The notes beneath the pieces were generated by a model that was not told where the DNA came from, searched no databases, and saw nothing but the letters and a program-made list of their open reading frames with translations. The translations under genes and the position numbers were made by a program. A stretch of DNA of 64,000 nt from Mycolicibacterium hippocampi (GTDB taxonomy: Bacteria > Actinomycetota > Actinomycetes > Mycobacteriales > Mycobacteriaceae), in contig NZ_BLLB01000002.1 in the NCBI RefSeq assembly GCF_010723735.1, positions 372,001 to 436,000 on the forward strand, in the 5' to 3' direction. This document shows positions 55,027 through 63,950 of this stretch, one piece after another. How positions within the stretch are numbered: the stretch's first letter is position 1; each line of letters starts with the position of its first letter.

Positions 55027-56409
55027 TCAGTGCGGGCGACCCGCGATCTTGTCCGCCACCACCGCGATCGGGGACGTGCGTGGCCCGCCCCGCGCCTCGT
55101 GCCAGTCAGCGGCCTTGTAGGCCAGATACATGCCGCGCACGCCCAACCACCGCAACGGCTCGGGTTCCCACCCGCGCGAGCGGTGGCCAACCCACGGCAG
55201 TGCGGTCAACGGCGTCGCACGGTCGAGCACCAGGTCGGTGAGCGTGCGTGCGGCGAGATTGGTGGCGGTGACGCCGTGGCCGACGTATCCGCCCGCCCAG
55301 CCCAGCCCGGTCGTCCGGTCGAAGTCGACGGTCGCCTCCCAGTCGCGCGGCACAGCGAGCACGCCGCACCAGCCGTGGGCGATCGGCACGTCGGCAACCT
55401 GCGGCAGCAGGGCGTGCAGGGTGGCCCGCAGGTGCGTGACGGTGCGTTCGGGCACTCGCCCGTCGCGGTCGATCCTGGATCCGAACCGGTAGGGAACACT
55501 GCGCCCGCCGATCGCGATCCGGTCGTCGACGGTGCGTTGGGCGTAGAAGAAGCCGTGCGCGGTGTCGCCCAGGGTCTGCCTGCCCTCCCAGCCGATCGTC
55601 TCCCAGAGCCGCGCGGGGATCGGATCCGTGGCGATCATCGAGCTGTTCATCGGCAACCAGCGCCGTTTCAGACCGGGCAGGGACGCCGTGAAGCCCTCGG
55701 TGGCGCGCAACACCACCGGGGCGGTGACGACGCCGCGGCCGGTGGTGGCGCGGCCGGTGGCGATCTCGGTGACTGGGCTGCGCTCGTAGATGTCCACGCC
55801 GAGTCGTTCGACGGTCTCGGCCAGACCGCGGACCAGCCGGGCGGGCTGGATGCGCGCGCAGTGCGGGTTGAGATAAGCCGCGACGACACGGTCGATCCGG
55901 ATGCGGCTGCGCGCCTCCTCTGCGGTCAGCGGCTCGATTCCGTCGACCTGCCAACGTCGTTCGGCGTCGATGGCGGCGGCCAGGCGCGACGCCTGGGCCG
56001 GATTGCGGGCGACCTCGAGGGTGCCGCCCTTGACGATGCCCGCGTCGATGTTCTCGCGCGCGGCCACGTCGATGACCTCGTCGACGGTGTCGTTGAGCGC
56101 CCGTTGCCACGCCACCACGCGATCGTGTCCGTACTGCCGGGCCATCCGCTCGCGGTCGCCGGGGACCAGACCGGACAGCCAGCCCCCGTTGCGACCGGAC
56201 GCGCCGAATCCGGCGAAGCGGGCTTCGAGCACCACGATGCGCAGCGAGGGGTCGGCGCGTTTGAGGTAATAGGCGGTCCACAGGCCGGTGTACCCGGCGC
56301 CGACTATGCAGACATCGGCGTCCCGGCTGCCGGGCAGTGGCGCGCGGGTCCGCGGCGGACCGTCGAACCAGTGCGACACGTGGCCGTTGACCGGGGCATG
56401 GGTGGACAC
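55027..56409 (-). CDS. FAD-dependent DAO-family oxidoreductase (PuuB-like)
   Basis: 460 residues from the GTG at 56409 (VSTHAPVNGHVSHWFDG). The FAD-binding VCIVGAGYTGLWTAYYLKR lies at about 33-51. ASGRNGGWLSGL follows, the ARNGG-like motif of gamma-glutamylputrescine oxidase and related amine oxidases, and GWCGVLAVPRDWEATV lies near the C-terminus. It oxidises an amine, amino acid or similar substrate. It is the third gene of the operon behind the KstR box, 23 bases after the SDR gene. Confidence 0.83.
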   Translation of the reverse strand: MSTHAPVNGHVSHWFDGPPRTRAPLPGSRDADVCIVGAGYTGLWTAYYLKRADPSLRIVVLEARFAGFGASGRNGGWLSGLVPGDRERMARQYGHDRVVAWQRALNDTVDEVIDVAARENIDAGIVKGGTLEVARNPAQASRLAAAIDAERRWQVDGIEPLTAEEARSRIRIDRVVAAYLNPHCARIQPARLVRGLAETVERLGVDIYERSPVTEIATGRATTGRGVVTAPVVLRATEGFTASLPGLKRRWLPMNSSMIATDPIPARLWETIGWEGRQTLGDTAHGFFYAQRTVDDRIAIGGRSVPYRFGSRIDRDGRVPERTVTHLRATLHALLPQVADVPIAHGWCGVLAVPRDWEATVDFDRTTGLGWAGGYVGHGVTATNLAARTLTDLVLDRATPLTALPWVGHRSRGWEPEPLRWLGVRGMYLAYKAADWHEARGGPRTSPIAVVADKIAGRPH

Positions 56410-56432
56410 CGACAGATTCTGACACCTGACCG

Positions 56433-57452
56433 TCAGGGTGCGGACCTGCCGGCGCGTTTGGCCTCGCGCAGACCGACCCAGAACTTCGCGGCCTCTCTGA
56501 TAGATTCCTCCACAGGCCTTGGCTGCCAACCCAATTCGCGTTTGGCCTTGCCGCAGTCCACCGGCGCCTCGGCACGCATCAAGCGCAGCGAGCCCAGTGA
56601 CAGCCGTTCGTCGGTACCCGTCAACCGGGCTTTGGCGCTGCCAACGGCCGCCATCGCGTAGGACAGCACCAGCGGCATCTTCCTCGTCGGCGCGGCGACG
56701 CCGGCAGCGTCGGCGGCGATCCGCACCACCTCGGCATTGGAGATCATCTTCTCCGAGATCAGATAGCGTTCGCCGACGCGTCCCTTCACCGCGGCGAGCA
56801 GCATCGCGTGCGCGGCGTCGTCCACACCGACGGCCTCCAGTTCGATTCCGCTCATCACGAACGGCAACTTCCCGAAAGCGGCGCCGGCGATGATCGCGCC
56901 GTGCGGGGTGCGGCCCCAGTCCGCGCCGCCGTAGGTCGTGGACACACACATCGCCACGGCGGGCAGGCCGCGGTGGTGCGCGTAGTCCAGCACCAGGTTC
57001 TCGGCCTGCACCCGCGATCGCACGTAGGGCGTCAGGCCGCGGTCGACGATGACGGAGGACTCCGTGGCGACCCGCCCCCGCTCGCGGCCCACAGTGACGT
57101 AGCTGCTGGTGAACACGAACTTGCGGAGACCTTCGGCGACGCCGGGTTCCACGGCGATGTCGAGAACGTTGCGAGTGCCCTCGACGTTGGTGTGGAACAG
57201 CGGTGCAGGATCCCGCAACCAGCCGCGGGTGTCGACGACGCAGTAGTAGACGACGTCGCAGCCGGTCATCGCCTCGCGCAGCACGTCGTCGTTCCAGATG
57301 TCCCCGACGAAACGCGTGACCTCGAGGTCGTCGATGCCGATCGTATTGGCGCCGTCGCGCACCATCACCCGGACGTCCTCGCCTGCGGCGACGAGCTGGC
57401 GGGTGACGTGGCTGCCGAGATACCCGTTGGCGCCGATGACGAGTGACGTCAC
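56433..57452 (-). CDS. NAD-dependent epimerase/3-beta-hydroxysteroid-dehydrogenase-like extended SDR
   Basis: 339 residues from the GTG at 57452, overlapping the upstream stop by GTGA. VIGANGYLGSHV is the extended-SDR nucleotide motif, and FVFTSSYVTVG is the Ser/Thr strand. The active-site segment reads TPYVRSRVQAENL: the Tyr is present but the usual Lys of YxxxK is Arg, which may alter or abolish dehydrogenase activity. By type it resembles the 3-beta-HSD/DFR group. It is the second gene of the operon. Confidence 0.83.
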   Translation of the reverse strand: MTSLVIGANGYLGSHVTRQLVAAGEDVRVMVRDGANTIGIDDLEVTRFVGDIWNDDVLREAMTGCDVVYYCVVDTRGWLRDPAPLFHTNVEGTRNVLDIAVEPGVAEGLRKFVFTSSYVTVGRERGRVATESSVIVDRGLTPYVRSRVQAENLVLDYAHHRGLPAVAMCVSTTYGGADWGRTPHGAIIAGAAFGKLPFVMSGIELEAVGVDDAAHAMLLAAVKGRVGERYLISEKMISNAEVVRIAADAAGVAAPTRKMPLVLSYAMAAVGSAKARLTGTDERLSLGSLRLMRAEAPVDCGKAKRELGWQPRPVEESIREAAKFWVGLREAKRAGRSAP

Positions 57453-57958
57453 GAGCCGCTCCGGCCGTACTGGGCCATCCACTCGGCCGCGACGTCGGGC
57501 AGGGTGCCGAGTTCCTCGGCCTTCCTGCACCACTTCACCGTCGCTTTGACGAACCGCAACGGGTTGTAGATGTCCTCCTGGCGACACCATTTGCCGTCGC
57601 CGGCGTAGGTGACGATGGAGATGTTGGTGGCGCTGACGATGGTGCCGTCGCCGGGGTCACGCATCGGGTTGTCGAGTTCGCAGATGACGCGCCCGGTCGT
57701 CTCGTCGTAGACCTTCCACCGCGACGGGAACGACGTCATGTAGCTGCCCGGGAAGGTCTCCATGGTGTTCCAGATCCAGGGCCGCACCTCGTCTCGGCCG
57801 TGCATGGTGCCAGCTGCGTGTTCGATGTAGAGAACGTCGTCGGTGTACTGGTCAACCCATGGATCCCAGTCCCGGGTGCGCGCCGCTCGGTCGACCGTCT
57901 GCTCGAAACCCGCGAACGCTTCGGTGAGCTCTTCTCGGGTGAAAGTGTTGCCCGTCAC
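57449..57958 (-). CDS. NTF2-like/SnoaL-type protein
   Basis: 169 residues from the GTG at 57958. The cone-shaped NTF2 fold is suggested by EAFAGFEQTVDRAARTRDWDPWVDQYTDD, HAAGTMHGRDEVRPWI and the strand-rich second half. Relatives include ketosteroid isomerase, SnoaL cyclases and hydratases. A KstR box begins 8 bases upstream of the start codon. First gene of a three-gene operon with an SDR and an FAD oxidase. Confidence 0.82.
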   Translation of the reverse strand: MTGNTFTREELTEAFAGFEQTVDRAARTRDWDPWVDQYTDDVLYIEHAAGTMHGRDEVRPWIWNTMETFPGSYMTSFPSRWKVYDETTGRVICELDNPMRDPGDGTIVSATNISIVTYAGDGKWCRQEDIYNPLRFVKATVKWCRKAEELGTLPDVAAEWMAQYGRSGS

Positions 57959-57966
57959 ATCAGAAA

Positions 57967-57980
57967 TAGAACACGTTCTA
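57967..57980. promoter_or_regulatory. KstR box
   Basis: TAGAACACGTTCTA is a perfect palindrome and fits the mycobacterial KstR consensus TnnAACnnGTTnnA at every defined base. It sits between the secreted-protein gene and the NTF2-like gene, 8 bases from the latter's GTG. Confidence 0.82.
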
Positions 57981-58001
57981 CTGTCGGTTGTCGAGGCGGG
58001 G

Positions 58002-58436
58002 TCAGGTCGCGCTCAGCACCCGACGGTCACCGAGTGGCTGCTGCAGCGGCACATCCAGACCGCCGGACACCGCGATCGCGATGCAGGCCCGGCCGGCCGC
58101 CTGCGGCATCGTCCCGGTGCGCAGGTCGACCACCACGTCGTCGTCCGTCTCACGGACGTCCGCGGTCACCCCGTAGCACTCCGGGATGCCGCTGGTGAAG
58201 TGCAGCCTGACGGCGTGCTCGTCGGCGGTACGGCTCCATGCCTGCGGTGACATCGGGCGCACGTCGAGGATCGCCGGCTCGTCGACGAACATCAGGGCGG
58301 GGGTATCCGGCGAGGTCTCGGGCACCGGTACCGGCGGCGGACCGGGGGGCGGCTGCGCGGCCGCCGGGGGCGCGAAGCCGCCGACCGTGCCTGCCAGCAC
58401 GGCGCACGCCACCACGACCGCTGCCAGCATGCGCAT
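58002..58436 (-). CDS. Small secreted protein of unknown function
   Basis: 144 residues. A classical signal peptide (MRMLAAVVVACAVLAGTVGG..., cleavage near AAA-QPPP) is followed by a Pro-rich stretch and a domain with two cysteines (ECYGV and RACIAIAV) that could form a disulfide. It resembles many mycobacterial exported proteins with no assigned role. It is divergent from msrB by 60 bases. Confidence 0.75.
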   Translation of the reverse strand: MRMLAAVVVACAVLAGTVGGFAPPAAAQPPPGPPPVPVPETSPDTPALMFVDEPAILDVRPMSPQAWSRTADEHAVRLHFTSGIPECYGVTADVRETDDDVVVDLRTGTMPQAAGRACIAIAVSGGLDVPLQQPLGDRRVLSAT

Positions 58437-58496
58437 GCCCCCAGCCTACCGACGTCCGGGGCTGCCGCGGATTAAAACCGCAGCACAGCGGGTTAT

Positions 58497-58964
58497 ATGA
58501 GCACTATGCCGCAGCAATACAACAAGAACCCCGCCGCCGTCGAGGCGCTGTCACCCGAGCAGTACCGCGTCACTCAGCGCAACGGCACCGAGCGGCCCTT
58601 CACCGGCGAGTACTGGGACAACCACGAGCCGGGAATTTATGTCGACGTCGTGTCGGGTGAACCGCTGTTCGCGTCGACGGACAAGTTCGAGAGTGGGTCG
58701 GGGTGGCCGAGCTTCACCCGGCCGATCCAGCGCGCCAACGTCGTGGAGAAGCGTGACTTCAAGCTCCTGATGCCCCGCACCGAGGTGCGCTCGGCGCACG
58801 GCGACAGCCACCTGGGACACGTCTTCAAAGACGGTCCGCCCGCCGAGGGCGGTCTGCGCTACTGCATCAACTCGGCGGCCCTGCGCTTCATCCACCTCGA
58901 CGACCTCGACGCACAGGGGTATGCAGAGTACAAGGGACTTTTTTCGAAGGAGGATGCTCGATGA
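58497..58964 (+). CDS. msrB: Peptide-methionine (R)-S-oxide reductase
   Basis: 155 residues; ATG at 58497 or, more likely by lack of ribosome site, 58506. [11 protein letters not shown] and [11 protein letters not shown] are the MsrB signatures, the latter with the catalytic Cys. The zinc-binding CXXC pairs of many MsrB proteins are missing, as in other zinc-free forms. It reduces methionine-R-sulfoxide. The stop overlaps msrA by ATGA, so both stereoisomers are repaired from one operon. Confidence 0.94.
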   Translation: MSTMPQQYNKNPAAVEALSPEQYRVTQRNGTERPFTGEYWDNHEPGIYVDVVSGEPLFASTDKFESGSGWPSFTRPIQRANVVEKRDFKLLMPRTEVRSAHGDSHLGHVFKDGPPAEGGLRYCINSAALRFIHLDDLDAQGYAEYKGLFSKEDAR

Positions 58965-59470
58965 GCGATCACAAGCGGGCCGTACTGGCCGGTGGCTGTT
59001 TCTGGGGAATGCAGGACCTGATCCGCAAGCAGCCCGGTGTGGTGTCGACCCGGGTGGGTTACACGGGCGGCAAGAACGACAACCCGACCTACCGCAATCA
59101 CCCCGGTCATGCCGAGGCCATCGAGATCGTCTACGACCCGGAGCAGACGGACTACCGGGCGCTGCTGGAGTTCTTCTTCCAGATCCACGATCCGACCACC
59201 AGGGATCGCCAGGGCAACGACGTCGGAACCAGCTACCGCTCCGAGATCTTCTATGTCGATGACGAACAGCGGCAGGTTGCGCAGGACACCATCGCCGATG
59301 TGGACGCCTCGGGCCTGTGGCCCGGCAAGGTGGTCACAGCGGTGAGCCCGGCGCCGGAATTCTGGGAGGCCGAGCCAGAGCACCAGGACTACCTGGAGCG
59401 TTACCCCAGCGGCTACACGTGCCACTTCCCGCGCCCGGGCTGGAAGCTGCCGAAACGCGCGGAGGTCTGA
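58961..59470 (+). CDS. msrA: Peptide-methionine (S)-S-oxide reductase
   Basis: 169 residues. [13 protein letters not shown] holds the catalytic Cys in the GCFWG motif, and [19 protein letters not shown] and [15 protein letters not shown] are family features. There is a Cys near the C-terminus (YTCHF) that could act in resolving. Its ATG overlaps the msrB stop. It lies tail to tail with the P450 gene, 2 bases apart. Confidence 0.94.
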   Translation: MSDHKRAVLAGGCFWGMQDLIRKQPGVVSTRVGYTGGKNDNPTYRNHPGHAEAIEIVYDPEQTDYRALLEFFFQIHDPTTRDRQGNDVGTSYRSEIFYVDDEQRQVAQDTIADVDASGLWPGKVVTAVSPAPEFWEAEPEHQDYLERYPSGYTCHFPRPGWKLPKRAEV

Positions 59471-59472
59471 AA

Positions 59473-60834
59473 CTAGTCGCGCCGCGTGCGGCGGTGCATC
59501 ACGACGCGGCCACCGTCCTTGGGGGTGTAGGCCACTCCACGCGAGTGCGGCTTCTCTCCCGGGGCGGTGGTGGTCTCGATAGTGAAGTGCCGCAACACTG
59601 TTCGTAGCACGACGTCCATCTCCACGGTGGCGAACGCCGCGCCCACGCAGCGGCGGGTGCCCCCTCCGAACGGAATGTGGGAGAACGTGTTCGGCCGCTG
59701 GCCGACGAAGCGCTGCGGGTCGAACCGCTCGGGGTCGGTGAACTCCTGCGTGCGATGGTGCACCCGGTCGATCGCGACGACGATCGAATACCCCTGCGGG
59801 ATCACCCATTCCCCGAGCTGGAAGGTAGGGGCGTAGACGTGTCTGCCGGCGAAGTCGATGACGGTGCGCGACCGCTGGATCTCCAGGATGGTGGCCTGCC
59901 GGTACTCGTTGCCGTCGGTGTCGGCCTCGGCAGCCAGCCGGGCCAGCACGGCCGGGTGCCGGCTGATCCGTTCGAACGCCCAACCCAGTGTGGCAGCGGT
60001 GGTTTCGTGGCCGGCGGCCAGCAGCGTCAGCAGTTCGTCCCCGATGTCCTGACGCGACATCGTTGAGCCGTCCTCGTAGGTACTGCGAAGAAGTAGGGAA
60101 AGGACGTCGTCGCGGTCTTCGAGGTTCGGGTCGGCCTGAACCGCGTCGATGAGCCGGCCGATCACCTCGTCGTAGCGCCGCCGGTAAGCAGCCAGGCGGC
60201 CCCACGGACTGAACCGTCCGTAGGTGCGCCTCGGGGTCGGCAGCACGGCCAGGCGGGAACCGAGGGTGACCCACGGCGGGATGATGCGCCGCAGTTCGTC
60301 CAGGTGTGCGCCGTCGGCGCCGAAAACCGCACGCAGGATGACGTTCAGCGTGATGCGCATCATCGGCTCGAGGGTCTCGAACGCCTGCCCCTCGGGCCAG
60401 GCGGCGGCTTCGCGCAGCGTCTCCTCTTCGAAGATCGTCTCGTAGTTCTTGATGCTCTTGCCGTGGAACGGCGGTGTGAGCAGCTTGCGCCGGCGGCGAT
60501 GATCCGTCCCATCGAGGGCGAACACCGAACCCGACCCCAGCACCCGGGAGAGGTTGGGCTGGATGTTGCCGACGTCGTCGGTGTTGGCCATGAACAACTG
60601 TTTGGCCAGCGCAGGATCGGTGACGATCACGGTCCGCCCGAAGACGGGCAGCGTGAGGGTGAAGACGTCGCCGCACCGGCGGACGATCTGGGCGACCGTC
60701 CATTTGCGGGAGGCCGAGAAGCCGGCTCCCTGAAGGAACTTGGGGATCGGCGGCGTGGGCGGCAGGCGCACGGGCAGCGGTGAAGCAGCCTCCGAAGCAG
60801 GCGGGCGGGGCGTGGTGATGGTCGCTTCGCTCAT
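59473..60834 (-). CDS. Cytochrome P450 (CYP135/CYP138-like)
   Basis: 453 residues from the ATG at 60834, with GGGAG eight bases upstream. The I-helix oxygen-binding motif is AGHETTA, the K-helix ExxR is EIQR in ILEIQRSR, and the haem loop FGGGTRRCVGAAFA carries the axial Cys. The N-terminus PPTPPIPKFLQG is like the CYP135/138 group. The substrate is unknown. It is divergent from a TetR regulator, as M. tuberculosis CYP138 is from Rv0135c, with several GGTAC operators between them. Confidence 0.92.
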   Translation of the reverse strand: MSEATITTPRPPASEAASPLPVRLPPTPPIPKFLQGAGFSASRKWTVAQIVRRCGDVFTLTLPVFGRTVIVTDPALAKQLFMANTDDVGNIQPNLSRVLGSGSVFALDGTDHRRRRKLLTPPFHGKSIKNYETIFEEETLREAAAWPEGQAFETLEPMMRITLNVILRAVFGADGAHLDELRRIIPPWVTLGSRLAVLPTPRRTYGRFSPWGRLAAYRRRYDEVIGRLIDAVQADPNLEDRDDVLSLLLRSTYEDGSTMSRQDIGDELLTLLAAGHETTAATLGWAFERISRHPAVLARLAAEADTDGNEYRQATILEIQRSRTVIDFAGRHVYAPTFQLGEWVIPQGYSIVVAIDRVHHRTQEFTDPERFDPQRFVGQRPNTFSHIPFGGGTRRCVGAAFATVEMDVVLRTVLRHFTIETTTAPGEKPHSRGVAYTPKDGGRVVMHRRTRRD

Positions 60835-60858
60835 CGGGTTCTCCCGCTCGATCGGTTT

Positions 60859-60910
60859 GGTACTGCGGTGTACCGCGGTCATGTCCGGTACGGTACCGCT
60901 TGGTACCAAG
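60859..60910. promoter_or_regulatory. Cluster of GGTAC palindromes between P450 and TetR
   Basis: GGTAC-N6-GTACC (60859-60874), GGTAC-G-GTACC (60887-60897) and the 12-bp palindrome CTTGGTACCAAG (60899-60910) lie in 52 bases. They are likely binding sites of the divergent TetR repressor. Confidence 0.65.
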
Positions 60911-60941
60911 GTGGCGCAAGGGTGACGGGAGGGCGGATGCG

Positions 60942-61523
60942 ATGACTTCTCCCGTGCTCGCCTCCACCGCCGAACGGCTGCTCGACGGGCTGGCCGCCTC
61001 GATCGGGGAGCGCGGCTACCGCGACACCACGGTCGCCGACATCGTGCGCCACGCCCGAACCTCGAAGCGCACGTTCTACGAGCAGTTCGCCGGCAAGGAA
61101 GAGTGCCTGATCGAGTTGCTCCGCAGGAACAACGCGGACCTGATCGCCACCATCGAGGCCGCGGTGGACCCCGAGGAGCACTGGCGGGTGCAGATCCGAC
61201 AGGCGGTGAGCGCCTACGTCTCACACATCGAAGCCCGGCCCGCGGTCACGTTGAGCTGGATCCGGGAAGCCCCGGCGCTGGGCGCCGCGGCGCGCCCGCT
61301 GCACCGGCAGGCGATGGACAACCTCACCGACATGCTGGTCACCCTCACCGGCAGCCCGGGGTTCCGCCGGGCCGGGCTGTCCCCGGTCTCCGGACCGATG
61401 GCCCTGATCCTGCTCGGCGGACTACGGGAGCTCACCGCGCTTCACGTCGAGGACGGCGGCGATGTGCGCAGCATCGCCGAACCCGCCGTTGCCGCCGCAT
61501 CGGCGATGCTCGGAACACACTGA
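60942..61523 (+). CDS. TetR-family regulator of the adjacent P450
   Basis: 193 residues from the ATG at 60942 (MTSPVLASTAERLLDGLAASI). The helix-turn-helix is YRDTTVADIVRHARTSKRTFYEQFAGKEE. The C-terminal domain is all-helical, with HIEARPAVTLSWIREAP. The divergent arrangement with the P450 and shared GGTAC sites argue that it represses that gene and itself. It converges on the next TetR gene. Confidence 0.88.
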   Translation: MTSPVLASTAERLLDGLAASIGERGYRDTTVADIVRHARTSKRTFYEQFAGKEECLIELLRRNNADLIATIEAAVDPEEHWRVQIRQAVSAYVSHIEARPAVTLSWIREAPALGAAARPLHRQAMDNLTDMLVTLTGSPGFRRAGLSPVSGPMALILLGGLRELTALHVEDGGDVRSIAEPAVAAASAMLGTH

Positions 61524-61531
61524 GCCGGACG

Positions 61532-62101
61532 TCAGCCCAGCATCAGGCGCGCCGACTTCTCCAACCTGCGGGCGATCTCCTGATAGGACGCGTAACCCAT
61601 GCCCGCCCGCACCAGGGCGCCGGAGTAGAGCATCTCCAGGGAGTCGATGACGTCGGGATCGGTGTCGGGACCCAGCGCCGCGGTCAGCCGGTCGCGGATG
61701 TCACGCCCGATGCGCAGCCGCAGGACCTCGACGTCGGGGTCCTTGCCGAGCAGTGCAGTCGTCACCGCACCGGCGAACTCCGGCTCGTCGGCCACCAGCA
61801 TCGAGATGTGGCCGAGGACGTCGATCACCTTGGCGGCGCGATCACCGCCCTGGCGTTCGGTGCACGGTGAACTCGCCAGCCGACGCCAGAAGACCTCGGC
61901 CACCAGATGCTCTTTGGATGAGAAGTAGGTGTACGCGGTGGCGGCCCCCACACCGGCCTCGGCGGCCACCCGCCGCACGGTCAACCCGGCGAACCCCTCG
62001 CGACTGAGTAGTTCGACTGCGGCGCGGCCCAACCGGTCCACGGTGTCGGCCTGCCTGGCCGTCAGTCGGCGCCGAGTCGACTCCAGAGCCGGATCGGACA
62101 C
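61532..62101 (-). CDS. TetR-family regulator
   Basis: 189 residues from the GTG at 62101 (VSDPALESTRRRLTARQ). The frame extends to 62182, but that would nearly reach the divergent methyltransferase. The helix-turn-helix is FAGLTVRRVAAEAGVGAATAYTYFSSKEHL, and the ligand domain follows. The palindrome CGGACACATGTCCG covers the GTG start and suggests autoregulation. Confidence 0.86.
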   Translation of the reverse strand: MSDPALESTRRRLTARQADTVDRLGRAAVELLSREGFAGLTVRRVAAEAGVGAATAYTYFSSKEHLVAEVFWRRLASSPCTERQGGDRAAKVIDVLGHISMLVADEPEFAGAVTTALLGKDPDVEVLRLRIGRDIRDRLTAALGPDTDPDVIDSLEMLYSGALVRAGMGYASYQEIARRLEKSARLMLG

Positions 62102-62108
62102 ATGTCCG
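62095..62108. promoter_or_regulatory. Putative TetR operator over its own start
   Basis: CGGACA-CA-TGTCCG, a perfect 6-bp inverted repeat, spans the GTG start of the TetR gene and lies 77 bases from the divergent methyltransferase. Confidence 0.55.
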
Positions 62109-62178
62109 GACGCTACTACAACTACCTTGGCCTTGCCAGGCGCCGGATCCGCTCCCGATGCCGGCAGCGGTAGGTTGA

Positions 62179-62862
<684 letters not shown>

Positions 62863-62864
62863 AA

Positions 62865-62883
62865 CTCGCCGGCCTTCGGCGAG
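62865..62883. terminator. GC hairpin between convergent genes
   Basis: CTCGCCG-GCCTT-CGGCGAG is a 7-bp stem without a T-tract, in the 23-base gap between the methyltransferase and prenyltransferase-like genes. Such hairpins often serve as bidirectional terminators in mycobacteria. Confidence 0.5.
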
Positions 62884-62885
62884 GG

Positions 62886-63950
62886 TTAGCGCTCGCTGGT
62901 CGCGCACTCGCAGTCGTATTCGCCCTCGAGGCCGGTCGGCAGATCCGTGCCGCGGAAGATGCCGCTGCCGGGTGTGGCCGACGACAGGGCGTCGGCGGCG
63001 AGGATGACCGCTGCGCCCGTCCAGGTGGTGCGCTCCACCGGCCAGCGCTTGCCGTCGGCATAGACCAGTCCGGTCCAGTAGGACCCGTCCCCCTCGCGCA
63101 GGTGATGCATGGCCGCGAACTGTTCGTGCGCCCGCGCGTGTTCGCCGATCGCCTCCAGAGCCAGCACCAGTTCACAGGTCTCGGCGCCGGTGACCCACGG
63201 ACGGTCGTCGACACAGCGGATCCCCAGGCCCGGCACGACGAAATCGTCCCAGCGCTCGTTGATGCGGGCCAGTGCCCGCGCCCCACGCAACGCCCCGCCG
63301 AGTACCGGGTAGTACCACTCCATCGACCAGCGGTCCTTGGCGACGAACCCTCCGGGATGCTCGGCGATCGCATGACCGAGGCGGCCGACCGCGACCTCCC
63401 ACTCCGGCTGCGGAGCACGCAGGTAGTCGGCGAGCGCCAACGCACACCGGATGCTGTGGTGGATGCTGGCACAACCGGTCAGCAGCGCCTCCTCGGTGGC
63501 GCCGGAAGGGCCTCGGCCCCAGGCGATCTCACCGGTGCTGAACTGAAGTTCGAGGACGAAGTCGATGGCCTTGGCCACCACCGGCCACATCGCCTCGGCG
63601 AACCGCCGATCATCGGTGACCAGCACGTGGTGCCAGACCCCGGTCGCGATGTAGGCGCAGAAGTTGCTGTCGCTGTTGGGATCCTCGACGACACCATCGC
63701 GGAGTTGGATGGGCCAGCTACCGTCGGGCCGCTGCGTCCGGCGCGACCATTCGAAGGCCGCGCGGGCGGGTTCGAGCAGACCGGCCACCGTCAGCGCCAT
63801 CGCGTTCTCGATGTGGTCCCACGGGTCGGTGTGGCCGCCCACCGACCACGGGATGGCCCCGCTCGACTCCTGCGTCGCGGCTATCGACTGGGCGGTCTGC
63901 CGGCACTGGTCCGGCGTGAGAACGCCTGCTACACCCGGTATCTCAAGCAT
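62886..63950 (-). CDS. Prenyltransferase/squalene-cyclase-fold alpha-alpha barrel protein
   Basis: 354 residues. QW-like repeats of an alpha/alpha barrel are visible: ESSGAIPWSVGGHTDPWDHIENAMAL, RRTQRPDGSWPIQLRDG and GDGSYWTGLVYAD (by parts). The fold is shared by prenyltransferase beta subunits, terpene cyclases and some glycosidases. I see no DXDD or DDXD cyclase motif, so a sugar- or lipid-modifying function is as likely. Its start overlaps the upstream gene's stop by 8 bases. Confidence 0.75.
   Translation of the reverse strand: MLEIPGVAGVLTPDQCRQTAQSIAATQESSGAIPWSVGGHTDPWDHIENAMALTVAGLLEPARAAFEWSRRTQRPDGSWPIQLRDGVVEDPNSDSNFCAYIATGVWHHVLVTDDRRFAEAMWPVVAKAIDFVLELQFSTGEIAWGRGPSGATEEALLTGCASIHHSIRCALALADYLRAPQPEWEVAVGRLGHAIAEHPGGFVAKDRWSMEWYYPVLGGALRGARALARINERWDDFVVPGLGIRCVDDRPWVTGAETCELVLALEAIGEHARAHEQFAAMHHLREGDGSYWTGLVYADGKRWPVERTTWTGAAVILAADALSSATPGSGIFRGTDLPTGLEGEYDCECATSER

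Noticed and set aside
57967..57980. Reading the palindrome as a LexA box
   Set aside because: The AGAAC and GTTCT arms are separated by two bases rather than four; it fits the KstR consensus exactly.
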